Made by a program: the position numbers and the translations under genes | Notes under the pieces: model-generated | The model's input: the letters and a program-made list of their open reading frames with translations, nothing else | The model's database searches: none | Told to the model about the DNA's origin: nothing | Part shown: positions 17,170 through 24,684 of the stretch, piece after piece | Position numbering within the stretch: position 1 is the stretch's first letter | Layout: each line of letters opens with the position of its first letter | DNA from: DDH964 sp963763205 | GTDB taxonomy: Bacteria; Desulfobacterota; Desulfuromonadia; Desulfuromonadales; DDH964 | Assembly (NCBI GenBank): GCA_963763205.1 | Contig: CAVXNQ010000002.1 | Location: 1-64,000, forward strand | Length of the DNA stretch: 64,000 bases | Direction of reading: 5' to 3'

Positions 17170-18774
17170 TCAATACCTTATTTTGTTCAATTTTAAGTTT
17201 GCGTCATAAAACACTATTTCGTTTGCGTTGAGCTTATCCTCACAATATTTTTTGTTTAACTCCTTAACTGTTATCCCGGACCATTTTGAAAAGATACATT
17301 CAAAATAAAACAAATTTATGTTTTTATCTAATTTTGGACCCAAATCGGAATTACTTATAAGTGGAACATGGATAGAATCTATATCTGGCTTATCACGAAC
17401 ATCATGTTTTAAAGGTATCTCCCCTTTGGGATTGCCTAACCCATGGTCAGAAAAAAATATAAACTTCGCGTTATATTCAGAACTTATTTTCAATATCTGA
17501 GAGAGAATATAATCAGTGTAAAAAACAGTATTATCGTATTGATTTACTGTCTTTTCTAATTCAGACTTTCCGCCATTATACTTAGAATATCCAACAGGAT
17601 AACGATCTTTAAATTCAAAATGGGATCCAAAAAAATGCAGAACGATTAAAGTTTTTTCGTTTGGCTTTCTATTTTTTAAAACATCGACCAATTTAGGCAA
17701 TAGAACCTCATCATATTTGATTTCGTGTTCATCAGAATTTGTAGTAAATGATGTATGTCCTGATTGCTTTGCTAAAGAAGACACAATCATCTCTCCACTT
17801 GACGAATTAAATTCCGTTTGATTAGAAATCCAGAAAGTTTTATATCCTGCATCATTTGCTAGGTTAATTATAGACTTTGACAAATCTGGAGATGAATTGA
17901 ATTTTGTAAACATTGATGGAACAGAAGTCCATGTATTTGTTCCACCCGAATATGCATTTTTATATATATAAAGTTTATCTCTCATGGCCGAAAGAAGTGG
18001 AGTTGTGTCTCTTTCATAGCCATAAATTCCGAGATGATCTGCTCTAAGAGATTCGCCTAAACCGATTATTAATAAATTTGGCGAACTTTTGGTTGCTTCA
18101 ACTTTAGACCATGATGATGAATAACCATTATTTTTAACGTGTAAATAATCAATTGTATCCGATATTGCTTTTATATCTTTAAGTGGCGGGAATCGATGTG
18201 CCATTTCTTCAGAGAGGACATAATCTATTTTTGCTTCGAATTTAGTCATTCCCATTAAAATGTCTTTTCTCATGTAGCTCGAAGGTACCTTTCCAGCACC
18301 AAAAGCAAATAGAAATGACGGCACAGCAATATAGGAAGCGCCGACTAACAAAAATGTTATTTTCAAATTTTTATTTGTGTTAATTGGCAGAAAGATAAGA
18401 CCAAAAAACAATGATATTGAAATAATTATTTCCAATAAGTTAAATCGAAAAAATCCGTATGCTTCATCATATGAGGTATCAAAGATACTAAACATCATTC
18501 CAACAGAAGGAAATGCCCTATAAGTTAAATTTGTAGCCACGGGAATTATTATAAAAATAACGAATATAACTTTTAAATATTTATACTTATCAGTTATTGA
18601 TAATATTCCATATATTAGTATTGACTGTAATGTTATATGTAGAAAGGCTTTAATATGAGATGCTGCATATTTTTCTGGATTTAGAATAACAACGATCACA
18701 ATAATGATCGGCAAAATAATAAATTGAGGCAACCTTTCAATGAACCAATTTATATTTTTCATTTGTTTGCCCAC
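17170..18774 (-). CDS. phosphoethanolamine transferase-like membrane sulfatase-fold protein
   Basis: The 530-residue product has about five N-terminal membrane helices followed by a periplasmic sulfatase-fold domain. Metal-site and nucleophile motifs of the EptA/OpgE group are seen in GLGESLRADHLGIYGYERD, SGGTNTWTSVPSMF (likely Thr nucleophile) and FIFFSDHGLG. These enzymes transfer phosphoethanolamine from phospholipid to lipid A or other surface glycans. The upstream GTG at 18774 lies within a repeated 15-mer, so the ATG at 18762 is the more natural start; neither has a good Shine-Dalgarno. The gene is strongly AT-rich against its neighbours, which suggests horizontal acquisition. Confidence 0.85.
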   Translation of the reverse strand: MGKQMKNINWFIERLPQFIILPIIIVIVVILNPEKYAASHIKAFLHITLQSILIYGILSITDKYKYLKVIFVIFIIIPVATNLTYRAFPSVGMMFSIFDTSYDEAYGFFRFNLLEIIISISLFFGLIFLPINTNKNLKITFLLVGASYIAVPSFLFAFGAGKVPSSYMRKDILMGMTKFEAKIDYVLSEEMAHRFPPLKDIKAISDTIDYLHVKNNGYSSSWSKVEATKSSPNLLIIGLGESLRADHLGIYGYERDTTPLLSAMRDKLYIYKNAYSGGTNTWTSVPSMFTKFNSSPDLSKSIINLANDAGYKTFWISNQTEFNSSSGEMIVSSLAKQSGHTSFTTNSDEHEIKYDEVLLPKLVDVLKNRKPNEKTLIVLHFFGSHFEFKDRYPVGYSKYNGGKSELEKTVNQYDNTVFYTDYILSQILKISSEYNAKFIFFSDHGLGNPKGEIPLKHDVRDKPDIDSIHVPLISNSDLGPKLDKNINLFYFECIFSKWSGITVKELNKKYCEDKLNANEIVFYDANLKLNKIRY

Positions 18775-18786
18775 TACTGTCCGGTT
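18772..18786 (-). repeat. inverted copy of the AACCGGACAGTAGTG motif
   Basis: This is the exact reverse complement of 1187-1201, here at the 5' edge of the AT-rich transferase gene. Confidence 0.45.
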
Positions 18787-18833
18787 GATTTCGCATGTAC
18801 GTATTTAACTTACTGAATATAGGGCCAGCCTTA

Positions 18834-19840
18834 GGGTCAGGCCTTGAAGGCTTGAAGATTACACAGATTCCGCCTCAATCGCTCCATTCTTTCGGACAAT
18901 TGAGAATCCTTCTCCCGCCGTTTCTCCAATCGTCGAATCGCGCAAGAAAGGGTGGATGGGTCTCGCCCCACGCGGCTTGCCAATTCGGCCAGCGTTCCGC
19001 TGCCAAGTTCTAGAGTTGCCCATGCTGCAAGGCTCCGAGCCTCAGAGGCCTCCCGCTTCTGGTTCTGAGCTGCGAGGAGATCATCGTCGATCGCATAAAG
19101 CACTCTGATTGCGGCGAGGATGGCGTTAATATCCGGCTTTTGGATTGGGGGAAGTTCCTCCTGGGCAAGAGCCTTCTCGACAAAGTCGTCATCGCCGAAG
19201 ATGCGACTGTCGGCAACCTCTTCTCCGTGGAATTCCTTGCGCCGGCCTTCTGCGATACGCCCCTCTACAAATTCGTCGAACAGCCCACGAGCCTTTTCAA
19301 CCCTAAAGGAAAGACGGGAAAGAAGCGTTTCGGTTTCCAGCCAGGCGAGCCTCTCTTTGCCAAGATAAGCCCGATGGCTACTCCATGGGTAATCTTCCGG
19401 CCGCTCCGAAAGATTCGCCCGGATGGGATTGAGGTGGAGGTAGGCCGCCAGCTCCAGAAGATAGGCATCACCGTCGACCATCACCGCCTTGTATCTCCCC
19501 TGAAAAACGTGACCGGACTTTTGCTGCCGCCAGTTGTACCACTGTGTATAGCGTTGGGACAGGTTCTGCATGATTCGGGAAAGAGGGATATCATCGACCA
19601 GAACCGCCAAGTGGATGTGGTTGGTCATCAGGCAAAAGGCAAGAATGCGACAGCCAAACCGTTCGCACGCATTTTTAAGGATCTCGTAGAAGCGGTGGCG
19701 ATCTTGCTCGTCAAGAAAAATGTCCTTCCGGTCATTACCGCGCTGGATTACATGGTAAACCGCACCGGGCCTGTGGATGCGTGATTTGCGTGCCATAAGG
19801 AGAGGTTATCAGGGATGTTCAATTCTTCAAGGTCTGACCC
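18834..19840 (-). mobile_element. RAYT element bounded by inverted GGGTCAGNCCTTGAAG ends
   Basis: GGGTCAGGCCTTGAAG at 18834-18849 and the reverse complement of GGGTCAGACCTTGAAG at 19825-19840 bracket a TnpA-REP gene. The stop codon of that gene lies in the first end. Similar ends recur alone at 27040-27054 and with a truncated gene at 28151-28430. The element cuts a lipoprotein gene. Confidence 0.7.
18837..19796 (-). CDS. REP-associated tyrosine transposase (RAYT, Y1 family)
   Basis: This 319-residue single-stranded-DNA transposase contains the HUH motif in MTNHIHLAVLV, the catalytic tyrosine region SQRYTQWYN and the conserved GHVFQGRYKAVMVD and YLHLNPIRANL blocks. The C-terminal part (about 230-319) adds a DnaA-like helix-turn-helix, LASRVGRDPSTLSCAIRRLE. 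RAYTs nick and move REP-type palindromes. The start MARKSRIHRPGAVYHVIQRG is canonical. The gene is intact, so it may be active. Confidence 0.92.
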   Translation of the reverse strand: MARKSRIHRPGAVYHVIQRGNDRKDIFLDEQDRHRFYEILKNACERFGCRILAFCLMTNHIHLAVLVDDIPLSRIMQNLSQRYTQWYNWRQQKSGHVFQGRYKAVMVDGDAYLLELAAYLHLNPIRANLSERPEDYPWSSHRAYLGKERLAWLETETLLSRLSFRVEKARGLFDEFVEGRIAEGRRKEFHGEEVADSRIFGDDDFVEKALAQEELPPIQKPDINAILAAIRVLYAIDDDLLAAQNQKREASEARSLAAWATLELGSGTLAELASRVGRDPSTLSCAIRRLEKRREKDSQLSERMERLRRNLCNLQAFKA

Positions 19841-20251
19841 CACTGCTTTACTCTCCTTGTATTCTAGGACGGTGTAGCCAAGCTCGGCAAAGGAACGTTT
19901 CAAGGCATCGCGGATAACCGTTTCCACCGTCTGCCCTTCCTCCAGCAGAATGTCCCCCAGCGCCCGCCCGAAGGTGTTCCGTTTCCGGGCAATGGCCCGC
20001 CTTTTGATGTCCGCCGTTGCCGCCGCCGACCCCCCGAAACCGAGCGAGGGGATATCCTGTGAGCTGGGGTTTTCCTGGAATTCACGGCGGTCGGTGACGG
20101 TGTCGATAAAGACCGTCTTCCCCGTGGCCTGGACGGGAGCCTGGGCGGCAGCCTGTTCGAGGCGCACCACACCGCGATTGGTCGCGCAGCCGCTGAGGAA
20201 AAGCAGGGTTACTCCCGCCAACGACAGCATTGCAAGGTTCTTCTTCATCAT
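19748..20251 (-). pseudogene. second lipoprotein copy, truncated by the RAYT element
   Basis: The frame starts MMKKNLAMLSLAG, reaches the lipobox LLFLSGC and then matches the lipoprotein at 12824-13498 almost base for base between about 19869 and 20207 (I count two mismatches). After VLEYKE it runs into RAYT flanking DNA and ends in unrelated residues at 19748. The C-terminal third is missing. It could still make a shortened lipoprotein, but loss of the conserved end argues for a pseudogene. Confidence 0.75.
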
Positions 20252-20439
20252 GGCGATGCTCCTCTTGCTACTTCAGCTCATTCCGCACCAAGCTGCCGGC
20301 GAACCCGGCACTCGGCCGCCCCCCAGCCGACACCGGTGACGTTCCCGGCACGTCCATTGGCTACAAATTCACCATACCAGCCGCGGTTTGCAAGCGGACG
20401 ATGCCGACAAACCGGACCTGCACGGGAGATCCATAGGAA

Positions 20440-20474
20440 AAGCCGCCTGGCAGCACGGGACTGCCGGGCGGCTT
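20440..20474. terminator. hairpin with AGCCGCC stem, second copy
   Basis: AAGCCGCCTGGCAG pairs with CTGCCGGGCGGCTT. It occupies the same relative place as the hairpin at 13719-13760. Confidence 0.5.
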
Positions 20475-20561
20475 AGCCACTGCCGGGGGGAAGACAGGGG
20501 AAGTCCCCATGCCGCCCCTTACTCCCGGGCTATGGGTCGTTGACGGTACCGGTGGCGGGCA

Positions 20562-20665
20562 TCACGCCGGCGCTGGTCCATAGTAGCCGTTGTAGGAGGT
20601 CGCGCCTGTCACATCCGGCCAGGCTAGCGTCACCATGCCGTCGCCCGGCGTCGCCGCGGCTCCGG
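20562..20665 (-). pseudogene. fragment resembling a fibronectin type III domain
   Basis: The minus-strand frame AATPGDGMVTLAWPDVTGA followed by TSYNGYYGPAP reads like the first strands of an FN3 domain. It ends at a stop at 20562 and has no start of its own. Upstream it merges into the repeated flank of the 49-residue ORF. It is probably a remnant of a larger secreted protein. Confidence 0.4.
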
Positions 20666-20834
20666 CAGAAGTCAACGTCTCCGGACGAAATGCGTTGCGG
20701 AATCGATTGGGTCGCAAGGGGTGCCAAACGGCACGGCGGTGTGCTGACGAGGTTGTGGCCTTGGACGGCGCGAGAAATCGGGCCGGGGTGTGGCGGCGGG
20801 GTTTGCGGACCCTGGGGAGGAACCGCGGCAAGCT

Positions 20835-20984
20835 TCAGATCTTCGGATCCCTATTGACTTCCCCTGCGTAGGTGTCGACATAGCAGGCAGCATCCGTGCC
20901 GAATGCTGCCGCGATGCGTTGGCATTCAGGGTGATTGCATAGGGGTCTTTTGTGGCGGTTGGTGGACAGAAGTTTGGGGGTCAT
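20835..20984 (-). CDS. 49-residue Cys-containing small protein
   Basis: An ATG at 20984 follows a strong AGGAGG seven bases upstream. The product reads MTPKLLSTNRHKRPLC, then NHPECQRIAAAFGTDAACYV and ends AGEVNRDPKI. Its CNHPEC motif with a third Cys could bind metal. It has no signal peptide. A decayed copy lies at 14039-14185 in a duplicated neighbourhood. I do not recognise the family. Confidence 0.5.
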   Translation of the reverse strand: MTPKLLSTNRHKRPLCNHPECQRIAAAFGTDAACYVDTYAGEVNRDPKI

Positions 20985-21252
20985 GCGTGCCTCCTGTAGT
21001 CCAATTATTGCGCCGAATTCGCGATTTTCAAGGGGGCGGGCGGGGCGAAAATCCCGGGCCGGGTTTCGGCCTGGCCGGGCCTTAGCCGACGGTGTCAGGA
21101 AGGCTGAGAGCAACACCCGAAGGGGGCATCGGGGTCTACCAGCGGAATTTGCAGATGGCGGGGCACGCATGGCCTACTGGACAACAGGGTCCCTGCGCCA
21201 CCGTCCATAGCCATAGAGGGCCGCCGGAAGCCGTGCCATCATTTGTCAGGTT

Positions 21253-22455
21253 TCAGGAGTCGCTGTCGCTGCCATTTCCCTGCCCCTCTGCGGCCGTCTC
21301 CCGCCGGCGGCTCCACCACCGGCAGAGGGCATCCGTGGCCAGGCCGGCCAGAAAACCCCAGGCCATGTTGCTCCCCAGCGAGACGACCAGGGTGATCCCC
21401 AGGGGCCAGAGATCCACCCCCCAGCGGACATCCCTGGCGAAACGGGTCAGCTCGATGCCGACCAGGAACATCATGGCGCCGACGATGGCCAGCGGAAAAG
21501 CGGCAAAGAGGCCGGCGATGGATTGGGCCAGGAACAATCCCATGGCGATTTCCAGCAGCCCTTCGAGGACGTTGGCGCCCCCGGTACGGGCCCCGAAATA
21601 GTACTGACCCGCCAGCCCGCCGGCGCCGTGGCACATGGGCATGCCGCCGAAAAACGGCGCGACAAGGTTGATGACCCCCATGTTGAAGGCAAGGCGTTTT
21701 TCACTGACCGGCCGTTCCGGCCAGTACTCGCGGATCAGGACCGCGGTGGCGACGACCGCATTGGTGGCGGTCAGCGGCAGTTGGGAAAAGCCGGCCAGCA
21801 GGAAGGTCTGCCAGGACTCGTGCAGGGAAAAGCCAGTCGACGACGGCAGGGCGAAGCCCGGCGGCGCCATCTGCCAAAAATGCCCCTGCAGGGCCATGAT
21901 GATCACCCCGAGCCCCATGAGCACCAGGGCCGCCGGGGCGCGGGCGGAACGGTGCAGCAGCAGGACAATGAGGATGGAGACCAGGCCGAGAAGCCAGGCG
22001 GTGGACATCATCTTCCAGGCCTGCATGGCCAGCAGCACCCCCAGGGCCACCTGGATGCCGCGGATTACCGACCGCGGGGTCAGCCGGGCCAGCCACCCCA
22101 TCAGCCCGGTGACGGCCAGCAGCAGCCAGCAAACGCCCATGGCAAACCCCGAAGCATAGACCAGGGAGGGCGTCCACTGCTGGGCGATGGCGACGACCGC
22201 CAGCACCTTCATCGGTTCCACCGGCATCGGCAGCCGGTAGAACAGGCCGGTGAAGATGTTGGTCAGCCCCATCATCACCAGCAGCCCGGCGGGATTCAGA
22301 CCGCAGACGACGATGTAGCCGATGGCCAGCGGGAAGAGGGTGCCGAAGTCCCCCATGGCGCCGGAGAGCTCCCGCAGGTTGAACTCGAAGGACCCGATTT
22401 TCAACCCCCGGCTCCCCTTTTCGCGGTACTGCACCTGGTTGTCGAATATCCGCAA
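21253..22455 (-). CDS. MOT1-type molybdate/sulfate transporter
   Basis: The product of up to 400 residues has 10-12 hydrophobic segments and the two signature regions of the MOT1 family: LSGAMGDFGTLFPLAIGY near the N-terminus and PMPVEPMKVLAVVAIAQQW. It should import an oxyanion, molybdate or sulfate, through the inner membrane. Both upstream starts are TTG: one at 22455, another near 22404 that has an AAAAGGGGAG Shine-Dalgarno, which I consider more likely. It lies alone, with no molybdate regulator or ModABC genes beside it. Confidence 0.85.
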   Translation of the reverse strand: MRIFDNQVQYREKGSRGLKIGSFEFNLRELSGAMGDFGTLFPLAIGYIVVCGLNPAGLLVMMGLTNIFTGLFYRLPMPVEPMKVLAVVAIAQQWTPSLVYASGFAMGVCWLLLAVTGLMGWLARLTPRSVIRGIQVALGVLLAMQAWKMMSTAWLLGLVSILIVLLLHRSARAPAALVLMGLGVIIMALQGHFWQMAPPGFALPSSTGFSLHESWQTFLLAGFSQLPLTATNAVVATAVLIREYWPERPVSEKRLAFNMGVINLVAPFFGGMPMCHGAGGLAGQYYFGARTGGANVLEGLLEIAMGLFLAQSIAGLFAAFPLAIVGAMMFLVGIELTRFARDVRWGVDLWPLGITLVVSLGSNMAWGFLAGLATDALCRWWSRRRETAAEGQGNGSDSDS

Positions 22456-22638
22456 TGCATAAAAACGATTCCAGGGGACCAGAGGGCCAATGGCAATTCG
22501 ATGTGGAGCCCATTATACCTCTCCGCCCCAATTAAAAAACCGCCCGCCGGATTTCGTTCCGGCCGGACAGCTCACATCTCCGGGTCACCCATCACTCCGG
22601 GGCAAGCCTGAAAGAAGGGACATTTGCCACCAGCGATA

Positions 22639-22680
22639 CACCGAAAACGCCCCCGGATTATTCCGGGGGCGTTTTCGGTG
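22639..22680. terminator. strong symmetric hairpin, CGCCCCCGG core
   Basis: CACCGAAAACGCCCCCGG pairs perfectly with CCGGGGGCGTTTTCGGTG around ATTATT. It terminates the cytochrome operon on the minus strand. The core with the same loop recurs at 26971-27010. Confidence 0.8.
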
Positions 22681-22725
22681 CAATCAGGAGACAGCCCTGT
22701 GGTTCGGCCGCAGTACTGTCTGGGA

Positions 22726-23085
22726 TCAGCGGGCTGCCTGATCGAGCATGAAATTGAGGAGCTTGACGACCGTCTTGACATCTTCCTTGGTCATGTTCGA
22801 ATCGGGTTTGCGCAACATCTTGATACCGTAGGCGCGGGTCGCACTGCGATCAAAAAGACCGCCGCTAATCGGCGCGATGCCGGTCTGGAGGGCAATGGCG
22901 GCGCGCTCCAGGGAGTGACACTTGACGCACTTAACCTCCATGACCTTGTAGGCCTCCTGCATCTCCGGCGGGAAGCCGGATACGTCGAACCGGGTGGCAT
23001 CGCCGGTGCCGATGACGATCAGCTTGGCCTCGGCCCCGGCCGCGAACAGGAGGATGGCAAACAGGAAGGAAACGACTATTTTCAT
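22726..23085 (-). CDS. small periplasmic monohaem c-type cytochrome
   Basis: The 119-residue product has a signal peptide cut near GAEA and a single CXXCH haem motif in MEVKCVKCHSLERAA. A downstream Met in YGIKMLRKPD may be the sixth ligand. Such proteins carry electrons in the periplasm. It follows the haem-porin gene by 32 bases on the same strand, so the two are probably cotranscribed and may work together in electron transfer to the cell surface. Confidence 0.85.
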   Translation of the reverse strand: MKIVVSFLFAILLFAAGAEAKLIVIGTGDATRFDVSGFPPEMQEAYKVMEVKCVKCHSLERAAIALQTGIAPISGGLFDRSATRAYGIKMLRKPDSNMTKEDVKTVVKLLNFMLDQAAR

Positions 23086-23117
23086 GGGTTGTCCTTTCTC
23101 CGGCAGTCAGTTGCCAA

Positions 23118-24336
23118 TCAAAATGCGAAGGAGATGCGGCCGGTCGCTTGCCGGGTGGTACCGGACGGGGTCGCTGCGAGGACATATTCCGCTGCCAGGC
23201 GCAGATTCTGCATCAGGGCGTAGGAGAGGCAGGGGACGTAGCGCCGGGTGATCCCAACCCCTTCAATATCCTCGATCTCGAAGCGCAGCGACGGAATCAG
23301 GCTGGAGCCGACCAGATACTGGGCCTGAGCCATGGCAAAGCGCGACTTGACGCTCTGACCGCTGCCGGCGGGATCATCATCGTGACCGTAGGTGCCACCG
23401 ACCCGCGCCTTGAACCGCTTGTAAATAACTTCCGTCTCCAGCCCGGTACGGTAGAAGTCGTTGTCGCCGCCGCGAGCGGAGCCGAGGTAGCCAAAGCCAC
23501 CGATGGTCAGGGTCAGGTAGTCCCAGACGCTGTCGCGATCCAGATCGACTTCGGGCTCCCTGCCGAGGAAGTCGGTGCCGCCGATGCGCATTTCGAGGTG
23601 GCCGTAATAGTCCTTGCCGTTCTGGTCCTCTTTCAGATCACTTTGCGCCTTCGGCCCGTTGGTGACTCCGGCAGCGGCAAAGAACCGGGAACCGATGACG
23701 CCGTTAAGTTCGACGCCCCCCTGTTCCTCGCTGATCCGGAAGTCGTTGCCGCTGACGCGCAGGCGGTTGTAGCCAAAGCCGCTGAGGGACGGCCGGTCGT
23801 TGGCCTTCCAGAGGCTCAGTTTCGGCTTGAATTTACCCACCTTGACGTTGAACGGGAGCGCATAAGGCTGACGCAGCTGGAGAAAGACCTCCCCTACCGA
23901 ACCATCGAGATTGGCGTCGGCCCAAAAACCGGCCAGGTTGCGGAAGTTCCCGGCGGCGAAAATTTCCAGCTCGGTTCCGCCGTCCAGGTCAAACTCCGTC
24001 TGGTTGGCGCTGTTGTAGATCATGCTGTGCTGGGCCAGCAGCGAAATCGGCAGTTGGTCCGGCAAGCCGCTGTTGAAGAGGGCCTCGGCGCCCTGCTTCT
24101 CGGCAGCAGAGGGCCGGGGTTGCCTGGGCCTGGGCGGGGAGCTTGCCGGGCCAGACGAAACTGTTCTTTTCAAAGGCGTCCCCGAACTCGTTGCGCTCGG
24201 GGATGACGGTATGGCAGGTTTTGCACTCGGTCTTGTACTGCCGGGAAAAGGCGGGAATCGCCCGGGCGGGGGTAGCACTCAGGCAGGAAATGACCAAGCC
24301 GACGGCCAGCAGGATTACGGTGATACGCGACTTCAT
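23118..24336 (-). CDS. outer-membrane porin-like protein with N-terminal haem motif, one frameshift
   Basis: The ATG at 24336 follows TTAGGAGG. After a signal peptide (cut near ATPARA) comes FSRQYKTECKTCHTVIPERN, a CXXCH haem site typical of a family of monohaem outer-membrane proteins. The rest, from about residue 75, is a beta-strand-rich porin-like domain ending in the aromatic ATGRISFAF, a C-terminal outer-membrane signature. The frame shifts at about 24110-24125. Repaired length is about 405 residues. Related proteins in metal-reducing bacteria sit in the outer membrane; the exact role is unproven. Confidence 0.8.
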
Positions 24337-24684
24337 GAACGACCTCCTAAAGCGATGGGATTGAAGCGTCCCCTGCAGCAATCGCCGATTTTCCGACGGG
24401 CCAAGCGGCAGGATGGACGCGGATTAAAATCCGTCTGCAGGTCTTGCGCCAAAAATTCCGATCTTCCCGGCCTGGCCGGTGAAATGTTCGCGGAACAACC
24501 GATCTGCCTGCCTTTGAACTGCTTGCCGGGGGGATCAGAGCCCTCGTGGCCGTCCTCGTGAACAAAAAACCACAGAAAAAATCTTCGCAAAAACGGTTTA
24601 ATCACGTAGAATGCCATTTTTTTTCCGCGATTTTAATCAATGTCTTGTAGCCAGATTGCCTACGACCGACGCTCCGGGAGGGCG

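Noticed and set aside
21105..21135. CTGAGAGCAACACCCG as part of a TPP riboswitch.
   Set aside because: Only the CTGAGA piece is present. The conserved TGAACCTGATC and GCGNAGGGA parts are absent, and no thiamine gene follows.
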